Assembly: GCA_037176725.1 (NCBI GenBank)
Contig: JAZBRS010000029.1
Span: 44,216,001 to 44,280,000, forward strand
Source of the DNA: Posidonia oceanica
Taxonomy: Eukaryota; Streptophyta; Magnoliopsida; Alismatales; Posidoniaceae
Direction of reading: 5' to 3'
DNA: 64,000 nucleotides
Shown: piece after piece, positions 1 through 11,500 of the stretch
Numbering within the stretch: position 1 is the stretch's first letter
How the letters are laid out: every line of letters begins with the position of its first letter
The notes under the pieces: model-generated
What the model saw: the letters and a program-made list of their open reading frames with translations, nothing else
Told to the model about the DNA's origin: nothing
Database searches by the model: none
Translations under genes and position numbers: made by a program

Positions 1-1500
1 GCGCTGCTTGTGCGGGGCATGCGCTGCACGAACCAGCTAGACCCGCCTTCTGGCTGCGAAGTGATCAATTCGTCTGGTCTAGTGTGTGCTACCTCTGGTT
101 CTTCTTCCAAGACCATGATTGAGGAATGGTCTTGCGGCGGGGAGGGACCTGTGGCCACGGCTTTCCCTTTCCTCAGCGCCTACTGCTCGTCGACGTCTTC
201 AGCCACTACTACGAGTTGCTCTTGGAACAGCAATTCCAAGTCTCCGAGCCTGTCGGCCACTTGGGCTTCTGCAGTCGCACCGTCCTCGTCTTCTGATGGT
301 GTGTCGATGTAGTAGGCGCAAACGGCCTCTTCAGTGTCCTGCCCGGCGATTCCTCCGCTTGCAGGGTCTGCTTTGGCTTCCAGACATATCATTGGTCGGG
401 GCATCTGCTCTGTTACTGGCTGGCTGGCTAGTTGACCTCCTGGCGTGGCTAGTTACGGCACTGGGGCAATCAGAGATGTGAATAGGCCGGTCAGGGATGC
501 CACTGACAATGGTGCCAATAGGGACAGTCTTGTGGCTGGAGGGGAGGCAAAGGCGCTCTTCTGAAGGTCCAACAGCTGGACGGTTGCTCTAAGGGATGAA
601 GCGCCAGCACTTGTGTGTGATGGTGGTTGTTTCTCTATAGTAGCGGTGGGGGTCTTCCATAATGTTGGATCTACTAAATCTGATGGCGGTATGGCTGATG
701 ATGTCGCCTGCTTTGCTTGTGGAGCTGCTGATGAGGCGGGCTGAGTCACGCCGTCGCCTGAATCGACTGATTGCACCCCTAGAAAAGGTAACTTCTGTAC
801 TGGTGCGGCTGCGGCCACAAGTGGACAAGTGGCTGGTGCCTGCAGAAGTGCTCCTGATTCTGGAGCTGTCAATGTAGCTGTCATAGGCACTAGTGTAGCT
901 GCAAAGGGTGAAGAGACTATCATTCCCGACACAGAATTTGCAGAATCTACCACTATACCAGTAGAGGGAAGGGCCAAACAAACTGACCAGGAGATTGTAG
1001 GGCTGATCTCGGCCTCTTCCTTGGACTGTGTGGGACAACCGTGCCGGACCGCTCCTCATCAGAATAATAATCCTCTATGCAGACCCACTCCTCTATCGGC
1101 AGTGGGGGGTTCCGGCACGGTGCTGGCTGGGCTGTTGCTGGGCTCGTGTTTGGGTCAAGAATACCTGTACTGACAAAGTTAGTGATGTCCCAAGGGATCA
1201 TGAGCTTCCATCCCCTTGCATGCAGGCGCTCACCATCGCAAGGCTACCATTCATATCCCAAGTCTTAGAACTTTTCGCGCTCCTCGGTCGCAACCGGATC
1301 GGCGATCCCTTGGCTGTGACGCCCGAGTGGTTTTCCTTTCTCATAGCCCCACCTGCGGCAAATATTCTCGACCATCCTAGAAGGGTTACAATGAACGACC
1401 AGAGAGCTGACACGCTCAAGAAGAGGGATGAAGTTAACTAGCTCAAACCAGTTAACGCGGTACAAAGTATCTGACGGCTTAGGATCAAATTGGACAGTTT
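1..1500 (-). pseudogene. Element II: protease-RT linker fragment
   Basis: This is the continuation of the element II polyprotein, cut off from its upstream part (22787-24395) by element I. Minus-strand translation matches the element III linker in order: a MVENICRRWGY block (about 1400-1370), an IEEWVCIEDYYSDEE acidic motif (about 1095-1050), a Ser/Ala/Pro-rich stretch (977-453) and CAYYIDTPSEDEDG (about 320-280). In-frame stops near 1265 and 1235, and a frame change between about 977 and 953, show that it is not expressed. In Tat/Ogre elements this linker separates protease from reverse transcriptase. The RT of element II, if it exists, lies left of the window. Assignment rests on the direct match to the element III copy at 45130-46400. 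Confidence 0.8.
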
Positions 1501-1505
1501 GCCGG
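1501..1505. other. Target-site duplication of element I, left copy
   Basis: GCCGG lies directly beside the left LTR end. The partner at 22787-22791 is GCTGG, one transition different. Five base pairs is the usual Ty3/gypsy duplication length. Confidence 0.75.
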
Positions 1506-1656
1506 TGTAGTAATCCTGAATTCTGATCGTCCAAGCACGATGCCAAAGCTCGCATGCACCGATCAAAATAGGCTCACTATATGCGACTGTATCCGAGGGA
1601 AGAAACTTGACTCGGAAATGCTAGCAAAAGAAGAAAAAAGAAATGATAAGACAAAT

Positions 1657-1667
1657 CGGAGTCGCCA
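1657..1667 (-). other. PBS-like motif inside LTR A
   Basis: The minus strand reads TGGCGACTCCG. This repeats the first ten bases of the real element I PBS (19306-19323), but lies inside the LTR about 150 bp from its end. The same motif occurs in every other LTR of the window. Confidence 0.7.
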
Positions 1668-1854
1668 CCAGGTCTATTGAATTGGGAGACAGGGAAAACC
1701 GAAGGCAATGCATGAAAAGACATGCAAAATCGGATGCAAGAAAGGGGGCAAAAGGGATGCAATGCAACACAATGTGATGCTATGCTATGCTACGACTCGT
1801 GCCTAGGATGAAGGAAAGGTCTTTACGGGCCAAGAGAAAGGGCAAGGACTCCTG

Positions 1855-1915
1855 TTACGCACGGGGAAGGTGTTAAGCACCCCCGATACGTCTGAGAGTC
1901 AGTCTTTCTTAGGCA
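1855..1915 (-). promoter_or_regulatory. Conserved U5 block, LTR A
   Basis: Minus-strand sequence GGGGGTGCTTAACACCTTCC and its flanks match blocks in LTR B (19665-19730), the solo LTR (6240-6317), LTR II (27955-28025) and both element III LTRs (39880-39960, 59885-59965). Surrounding LTR sequence is far less alike. Its role is unknown; RNA 3' end formation, packaging or primer extension control are possible. Confidence 0.55.
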
Positions 1916-2417
1916 ATCTCGCTCGCTAATGCAGGAATATGCTTGCCTAATGCCTAAATGCTATGAATGTCTAATTGCTATGCATGGGAAATAAACGTGC
2001 TATCAATGTGCTCAACAGTGCTGCTAGAGTTCCGAACTGGGCGAACCCTGGTTTGTGAGACCTCCTAGGCAGTAAGCATCATAGCCCTAATGCAAATGCA
2101 GGCGATAAAACAAAACTGTGGGGAAAACCAGGTAATGCAAACGACATGCAAGAGATAAACCAATGCGGGTGCGGAAAACGGTGTGAGTGCGGAAAACGAG
2201 GTGAAAGCACAGAAAACGATGCAAAGGCACGGAAAATGATGCAAGGGTGCAGAAAACAATGCAAGGGCACGGAAAACGATGCAAGGGCATGGAAAATGAC
2301 AAAATAGGGGTCAGGTAGCATGCATGGGGGTTGCAGTACGCATCAAGAGAAATAAAACGCGGAAAACGACGAGCAAAGCAAAATCGGCATTTTAAAATCA
2401 AATTCAGCCTACTGTAA

Positions 2418-4752
2418 GTGTTGGATGCTGGCAACTCCGACGTCCAACGTTGGACGCTGGCATTGCTGGCGTCCAACACCTACTGGAGGTGAACAGCATG
2501 CAACTTTTGAAAAAGGATGCATTCTAGCTATATGAATGCAATGCAGATGCAGAAATGCAGTAGATTGGGTGCATGACATGCAAGGCAAACATGACAACAA
2601 AACAGAAGCAGATTCAGAGCAAGATGCAAGCCAAAATTAGCAATTAAAACAAGTAGGGTGTTGGACGCCCGTGGGCATGGTGTCTAATGTTAGACGCTAG
2701 AGGGACTGGCATCCAATGCAGGCCAGAAGAAAACATGGCAAAAGCATACAGATGATAAATAAATCAAATAAGCATGCACTTAGGTTACTGTAAGCAGACA
2801 TAAATTAGACATGCAAGCATAGGATGCACAAGAAACCAAGAAAAACAACATTTGCAACATGTGCCAGGCATAAAGCTCAACCAGAGCATTGGACGCGAGC
2901 TAAACCAGCATCCAATGTTGGACGCCAGGAACAACAACGTACAACGCACTGGGAGGCACAAACCAACCAAAAACTTCCATAAAAATTAGCATATGATCTA
3001 CGAAAGCTGAAGAACAATTGCAATGAAAGCTAAGCAAGCATATGAACACATAAGTCATGCAAGCAAAAGGATCAAAGCATCATGCAAGCTTAAAAAATCA
3101 AAACAGATGAACTGGGGCGTTAGACGCTGGTGACAGCAGCGTCTAACGTAGGATGCTGAAGTCCCCAGCGTCCAACACCTGTAGAATGCAAACTCACCTG
3201 CAAAAGGGGGAGCTCAGCTCCAAAACCCCACTTAACATGCTTGCAAGCTACTGATGACATGCCAGATTAAGAAAAAGCATTCAAACCAAGCATATAATCC
3301 ATGAGAAGCAAATAAAAAGAGAGCATGCATAAGAGTAAAGGACAGAAAACTTACAAAAAGTAGCATGCAACTTGAGAGGACATTAGCAAGCCAAAGCATG
3401 GTTGCCATAGGTGCCAGGCATCACTAGGCATACACGAATCAAGCATAAATCTCAAAAAGAAACGATATGCAAGCATGGCAGCAGAATAGAGCTAACAGAC
3501 ATGTTGGACGCTAGATGAACCAGCATCCAACGTTGGACGCGGCTCACCTAGGCATCCAACACAGGTAGATTGCAGACAGAACTAAAGCATGCAAAAATGA
3601 TTCAAGACAAGATCCAAACAAGGAAGCAAGCTTGGCATAGCATCTGAAGACATGTAAGGAAAGCATGCAGCATGGATTCACAAAAAACAAGCAACAACAA
3701 AGCATGGCAAATTTTAAAGCAAGAGCAAAGGCAAACATGGCAGGGTGTTGGACGCTGGCTACTGCCATGTCCAATGTTGGACGCACCAGCTTGGGTGTCC
3801 AACACACTGAAGATCCTCCTAGCCTAGAACAGCGGCAAAATGGATCCAAAACCTCAAATAAACTTGCTCATAAGCAAGGGTGATCGTCAACAAGCAGGGT
3901 GGTATGCTTGGTGCTGAAATTGAGCTGGTGGATTGCTCCACCCACCTCCTCCTCCTCGCGGCCGGAAAACTAAGGCGAGGAGGGGTGTGTGCAGTGCAAA
4001 AGAGCATGGAAAGCATATGGAAACACTCAACCTATCATGCACGAGCCTCAAGGATGGGTAACGAACTGTGCGCAGCCTGGAATGGCATGTCGAGCTCACG
4101 GCCAGCGCTGCGGAAGTTGGCGGTAGGGCTTCTTCGGCGAGCTTGCTTGGCTTGCTGGGGGCACGGGAGAGGGCACCGAAGGTATGGTAGTGAAGGTGGG
4201 TGTTTGGTCTTCACTCTAGAGGTGGTGAATTGCGGAGAGGAGGGCTGTGCTAGTCTGTGCTCTCATGCAAAGGTGGCTGTTTGGAGCTGGTTTTGTGTAT
4301 GGGTGCATGGGTTCTGGTGCCGATGGCAGAGGTTGCAGAGGCGATTGGCAGGCTTTGCAGAGCTGTGGCAGGGTGGTTGAGTGAGGGGAAGGCATGAGGA
4401 TTGGCAGGAGGGGGCGTGGGCTGGTCAGAAGGTGGCGCCGGAGTCACTGGTGGCAGAGGAATCAACGGCGGTGGCAGTGAGAAGAAGAGAGAGCGGGAAA
4501 TGGGCTAGGGAGGAAGAGATGGCTGGTAAGTGCACTTACTCGGCCTTGGAAGGTAGTGGATGGCCTGGAGTGCACGAGGGGACAGGTAGTAAGTGCAGAG
4601 GGGCGGTGGAGCAGACGGGAGGTGGGTCGAAGGTGGCAGAGCAGCTGTTGCTACAACCGAGTCGTTGGACGCTAGAGCAGAAGGCATCCAACGTTGGACG
4701 CTAGCACAGGCCGCGTCCAACGTTGGACGCTACCTATTCCAGCGTACAACAC
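2418..4752. repeat. Stem-loop/palindrome units in LTR A
   Basis: Scattered units pair TTGGACGC with GCGTCCAA across short loops, at about 2418-2490, 2890-2930, 3118-3178, 3505-3560, 3750-3815 and 4668-4752. Adjoining units create the 18-bp perfect palindrome GCGTCCAACGTTGGACGC (4713-4730). Variants such as GCATCCAA look like CpG decay. The sequence between clusters is A-rich with many ATGCAA-like words. Confidence 0.75.
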
Positions 4753-4959
4753 ACATAGGAGGAAAACGGTTGAAATGGGATTGGGCTTGGGCTTAGAAAG
4801 GATTTAAAAATGTGTAAAAGGCTTGCGTTAAGGCTTTGGGATTTAGGTATGGTTTTGGGGTAGAAATGGGTTAGGCCAAAAAAGAGTGCCATCCCAGAGT
4901 CCAAACGAGCCTGCAGGAGAAATCACCAACTTCCAGGCTGTCAGAATGGGGTGTCTACA

Positions 4960-4975
4960 GATGCCCCTCCCTGAG
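4960..4975 (-). other. Polypurine tract of element I
   Basis: The minus strand reads CTCAGGGAGGGGCATC directly before the TGTAGACACC start of the 3' LTR. The same tract precedes the element III 3' LTR (54272-54285) and the element IV LTR (62528-62543). It is the expected plus-strand primer site and fixes the orientation of element I. Confidence 0.85.
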
Positions 4976-5888
4976 CGAGGTCAAGCGTAGCAAGACCGCT
5001 GCTCAGGGTAGACAAGACACCCTACTTGACGCCGGCAGGAGCGCAAATTGCTGTAGGCGTGAGTCACTTATCTGGCGGATGCACCGGAAATCATGACTCG
5101 ATGCCACAATGCAAATGCAAATGCAAGATGCTAATGCGATGCAATGCATGCTAATGCACAAGTTAGTGCTGATGTTATGTTAGTGCAGATGTTAGTGGAG
5201 ATGCTAATGCAGAACTGGTGTGCGATGCGAATGCTATTGCTGATGCAATATGAACTAGTGCGCGTATAGGTGCTGTGCATGGGGAGATGCTATGCTGATG
5301 CATGGTGAGTGCTGGTGCTAATGCTGTCGGTGCTTGCTATGCTTGTGAGTGCTAATGCTTGAGTGCTTGCCATGCTTGTGAGTGCTAGTGCTAATGCTGT
5401 GCGTGCTAGTGCTAATGCTGTGCGTGCCGGTGCTGCGAACGCAGCCACCAAACAGGGAATGCTAGGGCAGTGTAGTGTGATGCATGCTGGAGCAAGGGAA
5501 AGTAGGAAGTTCTACGCACTTGCGCAAAAGCGGCTCCGGAAGGACTACCGCACTTGCCGCTCGGGTAGGTTGGCTGCAAGTCTAGGGGAGACCAAAAGGT
5601 CCTTGTTCGTTCGGGACAAGTGAAATAAGCAAGAGCTCGCGAGGCCGCAAGAAGGTGAAAATGCTTGCCTCCAGTCGAGGCAGCAAACAGGCAGAAGGGG
5701 CAATGCAATGCAAAGGATGTCTTAAGCAATGCAAGAAGGTGAATGCAACTGCAGATGAATGCGAACACTAGAATGCTATGCTAATGCAAATGGTATGCTT
5801 ACGCTAACGCTTACTGCACTGTGCTCCTCTAGGGGAAAGCGGGATGGTGCATGCACACTGAAAAGTGGAAATGTAATGCAATACTATC
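4976..5888 (-). other. Element I 3' UTR, LTR-proximal part
   Basis: Non-coding. It is similar to 62545-62900 in element IV over the first 150 bp (CTGCTCAGGG block, GAGTCACTTA, CATGACTCG). It then becomes a degenerate tract of GCTAATGC/ATGCAAATGC-like words (5100-5420). A moderately GC-rich stretch follows (5420-5680). No domain was recognised in the short ORFs. Confidence 0.6.
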
Positions 5889-5893
5889 GCTGG
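5889..5893. other. Target-site duplication of the solo LTR
   Basis: GCTGG occurs here and again at 12592-12596, directly outside the two LTR ends. The perfect 5-bp match marks a genuine insertion that later lost its internal region. Confidence 0.9.
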
Positions 5894-6057
5894 TGTAGCG
5901 ATCCCAGTGTTCGGATCGTCCATGCACGATGCCAAAGCTCGCGTGCACCGATCGGAATCAGGCTCACTATTAGCGGCTATGTCCGAGAAGGAAGACCTAG
6001 CTCGAAAACATTTAAAAGAGGAAAAAGGGGAAAGAAAAGAAGAAGATAAGACAAAAT

Positions 6058-6068
6058 TGGAGTCGCCA
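6058..6068 (-). other. PBS-like motif inside the solo LTR
   Basis: The minus strand reads TGGCGACTCCA, 165 bp from the LTR end, followed by a GTCTTAT-type flank as in the other LTRs. Confidence 0.7.
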
Positions 6069-6239
6069 CCAAGTCTATTAAATCGGAAGACGAGGAAAAC
6101 CGGGGAAATGCGTGAATAATCGCGCAAAACCAAGCAAAAGATGCAATGCAGGGCAATGCGAAAGAAATGAAATGCAAATGAATGCAAATGATGTGACTCG
6201 TGCCTAGGACAAGGGCAATATGGTCATTGCGGGCCAAGA

Positions 6240-6317
6240 GAGGGTAAGGACACCTGTTACGCGCGGGGAAGGTGTTAGGCACCCCCGACACGCCCGAGAA
6301 TCGGTCTTTCTAGGCTT
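6240..6317 (-). promoter_or_regulatory. Conserved U5 block, solo LTR
   Basis: The minus strand contains GGGGGTGCCTAACACCTTCC, including the small hairpin GGTG-CCTAA-CACC, flanked by the GAAAGACCGATTCTC word found in element III at 39877. It is a counterpart of the block described in LTR A. Confidence 0.55.
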
Positions 6318-6599
6318 ACGCTCGCATATGCAGGGAAATGTAGACTTTGAATGCCTAAATGCCAATGAATGCCTATCTAAATGCTCAAAGGTGTGCTCTA
6401 AGGGATGAAAGACGATGCAAGGAAGTAAACGTGCAATCTAAGCGCTCAGCAACGCTGTCTGTGTTCCGAACCGGGCGGAACCTGGCTCGTGAGAACTCCG
6501 GACAGTAAGCATCACTGCCCTATATGCAAATGCAGGCGATAAAACAAAACAGCGGGGAAAACAGGCAATGCAAGCGACAAGCGAGAGGAAACAGCGTAA

Positions 6600-8515
6600 A
6601 ACAGTGCGAGGAACGAAACAAGAATGCGAAAAGATGCGAAAACAAGGTTGACACGCAAAATGATGCAAGGAACGGAACAAGGACGCAAAACGGTGCGGAA
6701 AACGAAAGAAGGGCGCAAAACCGGGCAAGAAAAACAAGGGCACGCAAGACGAGAAGAGAAAACGAAAGGGCACACACAACGGGGCGAGAAAACTAAAGGG
6801 CACGCAAAACGGTGCAAGACAAAGAAGCGGCACGCAAAACGGTGCAAGAAAACAAGACTACACGCAAAACGAGACGAGAAAACTAAAGAGCAAGCAAAAC
6901 GGTGCAAGACAGAGAAGCGGCACGCAAAACGATGCAAGAAAACAAGACTACACGCAAAACGAGGCGAGAAAACTAAAAGGGCATGCAAAACGGTGTAAGA
7001 CAAAGAAGCGGCACGCAAAACGGTGCAAGAATACAAGACTGCACGCAAAACGAGGCAAGAAAACTAAAGGGCACGCAAAACGGGGCGAGAAAACTTGAAA
7101 GCACGCAAAACGGAGCGAGAAAACTAAAGGGCACGCAAAACGGTGCAAGACAAAGAAGCGGCACGCAAAACGAAGCAAAAAAACTAAAGGGCACGCAAAA
7201 CGGTGCAAGACAAAGAAGCGGCATGCAAAACGGGGCGAGAAAACTTGAAAGCACGCAAAACGGAGCGAGAAAACTAAAGGGCACGCAAAACGGTGCAAGA
7301 CAGAGAAGCGGCACGCAAAACGGTGCAAGAAAACAAGACTACACGCAAAACGAGGCGAGAAAACTAAAGGGCATGCAAAACGGTGTAAGACAAAGAAGCG
7401 GCACGTAAAACGGTGCAAGAATACAAGACTGCACGCAAAACGAGGCGAGAAAACTAAAGGGCACGCAAAAAGGGGCAAGAAAACTTGAAAGCACGCAAAA
7501 CGGAGCGAGAAAACTAAAGGGCACGCAAAACGGTGCAAGACAAAGAAGCAGCACGCAAAACGAAGCAAAAAAACTAAAGGACACGCAAAACGGTGCAAGA
7601 CAAAGAAGCGGCATGCAAAACGGGGCGAGAAAACTTGAAAGCACGCAAAACGGAGCGAGAAAACTAAAGGGCACGCAAAACGGTGCAAGACAGAGAAGCG
7701 GCACGCAAAACGGTGCAAGAAAACAAGACTACACGCAAAACGAGGCGAGAAAACTAAAGGGCATGCAAAACGGTGTAAGACAAAGAAGCGGCACGCAAAA
7801 CGGTGCAAGAATACAAGACTGCACGCAAAACGAGGCGAGAAAACTAAAGGGCACGCAAAATGGTGCAAGACAAAGAAGCGGCACGCAAAACGGAGCGAGA
7901 AAACAAGACTGCACGCAAAACGAGGCGAAAAAAAAAACTAAAGGGCACGCAAAACAGTGCAAGAAAAAGAAGCGGCACGTAAAACGGTGCGAGAAAACAA
8001 GACTGCACGCAAAACGAGGCGAAAAAAAACTAAAGGGCACGCAAAACGGTGCAAGACAGAGAAGCGGCACGCAAAACGGTGCAAGAAAACAAGACTACAC
8101 GCAAAACGAGGCGAGAAAACTAAAGGGCATGCAAAACGGTGTAAGACAAAGAAGCGGCACGCAAAACGGTGCAAGAATACAAGACTGCACGCAAAACGAG
8201 GCGAGAAAACTAAAGGGCACGCAAAATGGTGCAAGACAAAGAAGCGGCACGCAAAACGGAGCGAGAAAACAAGACTGCACGCAAAACGAGGCGAAAAAAA
8301 AAACTAAAGGGCACGCAAAACAGTGCAAGAAAAAGAAGCGGCACGCAAAACGGTGCGAGAAAACAAGACTGCACGCAAAACGAGGCGAAAAAAAACTAAA
8401 GGGCACGCAAAATGGTGCAAGACAAAGAAGCGGCACGCAAAACGGTGCGAGAAAACAAGACTGCACGCAAAACGAGGCGAGAAAACTTGAAAGCGCGCAA
8501 AACGGAGCAAATGGC
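6600..8515. repeat. 30-bp minisatellite with ~390-bp higher-order period
   Basis: About 60 copies of a 30-bp unit built around GCACGCAAAACGGTGCAAGA occur here; each unit can fold as GCAC-gcaaaacg-GTGC. Blocks of 13 units recur (for example 7321-7380 matches 7711-7770), giving a 390-bp higher-order repeat, with a further copy about 359 bp on. Because 30 is divisible by three and stops are rare, long ORFs appear on both strands (7613-8716 plus, 7868-6948 minus). These are repeat artefacts. Shorter, more diverged versions exist in LTR II (28330-28800) and the element III LTRs (39310-39600, 59310-59605). Confidence 0.9.
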
Positions 8516-11500
8516 ATGCAAATGAATGCAGTGCAGGAGTTCAGGAGGACATATCTGGAGATCTGGGAGTCTGATCGGAGATCTGCTTGGTCCATGCTGA
8601 AGAGCGCTTCGCTGCGGTTGCCTGGACAGCTTACTCGAGGAGATCCAACGGTCGGATTGAAAGATATCGCAACTTCGGAGCAGAAGGGCCAGAACAGGAG
8701 AGAAGAACAGATCTAAGTGTTCAGGAGGCCCTAGGGGTGTGCTGAAGGTCCTCCCGAGTGAAGGGGAGTTAAAAGTACTTAGTGTATGCAAAGGGGAGCT
8801 TAAATGCAAGATTAAATGGATGCAGGACGCATGCAAAGCAAGAAAAGACAAAGAAAAGCAATTTGGAAAGAACAGGGATTCAAAAGCAATTTTGAAGAAA
8901 GAAAGGGGCTAAAATGCAAATTTTCCAGAAAACAGGGGTTCTAGGGAGTCCAGGAATGCAAGTGGAGGGCCTACATGCAATTTTTGCAAGCATAGGAGTT
9001 AAAATGCAACTTAGGGGCAAAACAGTCTTTTTACATGATTTTTTGAAAGATGCAAGGCTCTATGTGTGATTTTCAAATCATGCAGGGGTCAAATATGCAA
9101 TTTTATATGCAAAATATGCTCTGAAATCACTGACCAGGGACTGAAATGTAATTTTTGGAAAAACAGGGGTAAAGATGCAATGTAATAAGCTAAAATGCAT
9201 GCCAAATGGGTTACTGTCCATTTAAAATGGACCTAAGTGCAAATATGCAAAGCCAGAAGGTAAAAATGCAATGCAGCATGCAAAATGAGAAAATAAAACC
9301 TAGGTTACTACAGTTCAAAGGATCAGACAGTAAATATGAAAAAACAGAGGGGCCTAGAATGCAATTTTATATGGTAAAATACATGCAATTAAATAGACTG
9401 ATTTAAAACAGGACCTAAGTGTAATAATGGAAAACAGGGGGGCTAAAGCATAAAACATTACAACTGAAACACACAGTAAATGGACTGAAAAGCAAATACT
9501 GAAAAATGGAAATAAAAACAGCAATTTAGCATGGTCTTTAATTAAAAACTAAGCGAAATAAATGAACAGAGGACTAAAACGCAAAAATATAAGAACTTAA
9601 GCTAAACATGCAATATTTACATCTAAAACTATACTCAAGAGAAAATAAGTGAACAGTGGCTGGTCGACGGCGACGAGCACTGTAGCAGAACGCCGGCAGT
9701 GCTCGTGACCGCCGACAGGGGAGGTTGGGGAGGCGCAGACCGGCGGAGCTTGGTGCTGGCGATCGCGTGGAGCTCTGGGGGCCATTGGGAAGCCGTTCTG
9801 CTGGCTGGAGCGCTGTGAAGGCCGGAGATCGTCGCCGGAGAAGAAGGTCTGACCGGCGAGTCGAAAATGGAGCAGGAGGGCCGGAAGCTTGCTTCTGAGC
9901 GGCGGAAAAGCAGAAGAGGAAGGAGGGAGAGCTGAGGAGGTGAGAAAATACCTTCTCCCGCGTCTGGAATGTGCTCCCGACCTCCACAGTATCGGAGTTG
10001 GCCGGCGGCGTCTGTCCGGTTGCAGCGGTGGTCGTCGTGCGCTCGCGGAGGCTGGAACCTTCTCAGGGTGATCCTCCGATGCTCCCTGGACGATAGGACG
10101 GAGGTTCTGTAGCTTGAGTGAAGGACCGGCTTTTTTGGGTCCTCAGGTTGCTGCCGGAGGTGGGGGGCTCTGTCTGCTGCTCGTCCGATGGAGCGGAGCC
10201 CTCCGGGAAGAAGCTGGAGGTCCGGTGGTGGGTTCTGGGTGTTCAGAAAGGCTTTTGGGAGACTGTGGAGAGAAAATGGAGAGATGGTTGATTTCTGGAC
10301 AGAAGGTGGTTCAAGTGTTTGTAGTGGAGTTCTCTGCCGGTGGTGGGAGAGAGGGCTGAAGGTCGGGGGCTTCTGGAAGGTGGTTGTCCGACGAGTAAGG
10401 TGGCCAAGTTTGAGGAGATGTGATGGACTGGAGTGCGGGGAATTTCAGAATGGGTCGGTGTTGGGTTCGGTCTGGATTTCAGGCGTTTTCAGGCGAAATG
10501 CTGGTTGGTTTCTCTGTGGGAAGGAGGAGAGGAACTGCAGGTGGCTTGGGTGAGATTGGGGAGTGAATTCTGGGTTGTTCTGGAGGAGTTTCGGGCTCTA
10601 GTTTGCTGTGGAAAGAAAAGGCGGAAGTCCTGGTTTCTGGGTGGATTTCAGAGGAAGAATGGGGCTCTCGCTTCCTGGGATTCACTCTGGGATCTCGTCC
10701 TCTCTTCCGGGATGTTCCCTCTATTCTTCTCCTCTCCTTTCCCCCTCAAAATCACTCTGATCTCCCCTCCTTTCTGCCTTCAAATCTGATGACTTCTCTT
10801 CTTGGCTTTGCAGGCCTGCGGCAATTGAATGCCGAGGAGGGGTGATGGCAGGAGCACGGACGAAGTTCGGCGCGTGCTCGTCCGGCTCGAGCAGGAGGTG
10901 GCAGACCGCTGCAGCGCCGCAGGCCAGCGGACACTATAGCAGATGGCAGGCGGGAGAGGGAAGGAGAGAGACGGCGCTGTAGCTGCGGGCCGGGCTGAAG
11001 ATTTAAAAAAAAAAAAAAAAAAGGGAAAACGGGCCGGTGAGCCCAGTAAGGAAGAAAGGAGAAGATAAAAAGGAAGAAAGAAAGAAAGATGGAAAGAAGG
11101 TGGGAAATAAAATAGGAAAAAAAAGATAAAAATAAATGAAAATATTAGATGACTTGGGTTGTAGGTTAGATGTTTAATTGGATTTTTTAATGACTGTTTT
11201 TAGGTTAATTAGTGTGTTTTAGACTTGATTAGGGTTTTAGGGTTTTACTTTATTTTTAATTTGTTTTCCACTTGATTAGGTGTTGGTTAAATCTTTTTAA
11301 ATTGTTTTTAAAATTGTGTTTTCTTGTTAAGTATTTTAGGATGTTAATTAGGATTTTTAGGATTTATTTTTATATTAATTAGAGTGGGTTTTGGGCTTTT
11401 TAGTTCTAGTCTTTTATGTCTTTCTTCCTTAAGTCTTTTGAACTATGTTTTTGATTTTTATTTGTTAATTCTTCTTGATGTTTTTTAGTTGGATTTTTCT

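Larger units (their letters stand above)
1506..4959 (-). repeat. Element I 3' LTR
   Basis: The 3454-bp LTR reads TGTAGACACCCC (at 4959) to CTACA (at 1506) on the minus strand. It aligns end to end with 19325-22786. It holds a U5 block shared with all other LTRs here (about 1855-1915), a PBS-like motif (1657-1667) and an array of TTGGACGC/GCGTCCAA stem-loops. Its U3 side is G-rich on the plus strand near 4100-4650. The short ORFs there recur in LTR B, have no recognisable domains and are not called genes. Confidence 0.9.

Noticed and set aside
6948..8716. Long ORFs on both strands (367 and 306 codons) over the minisatellite
   Set aside because: The 30-bp unit is divisible by three and stop-poor, so any frame stays open; composition is purely repeat-driven and both strands are equally open.
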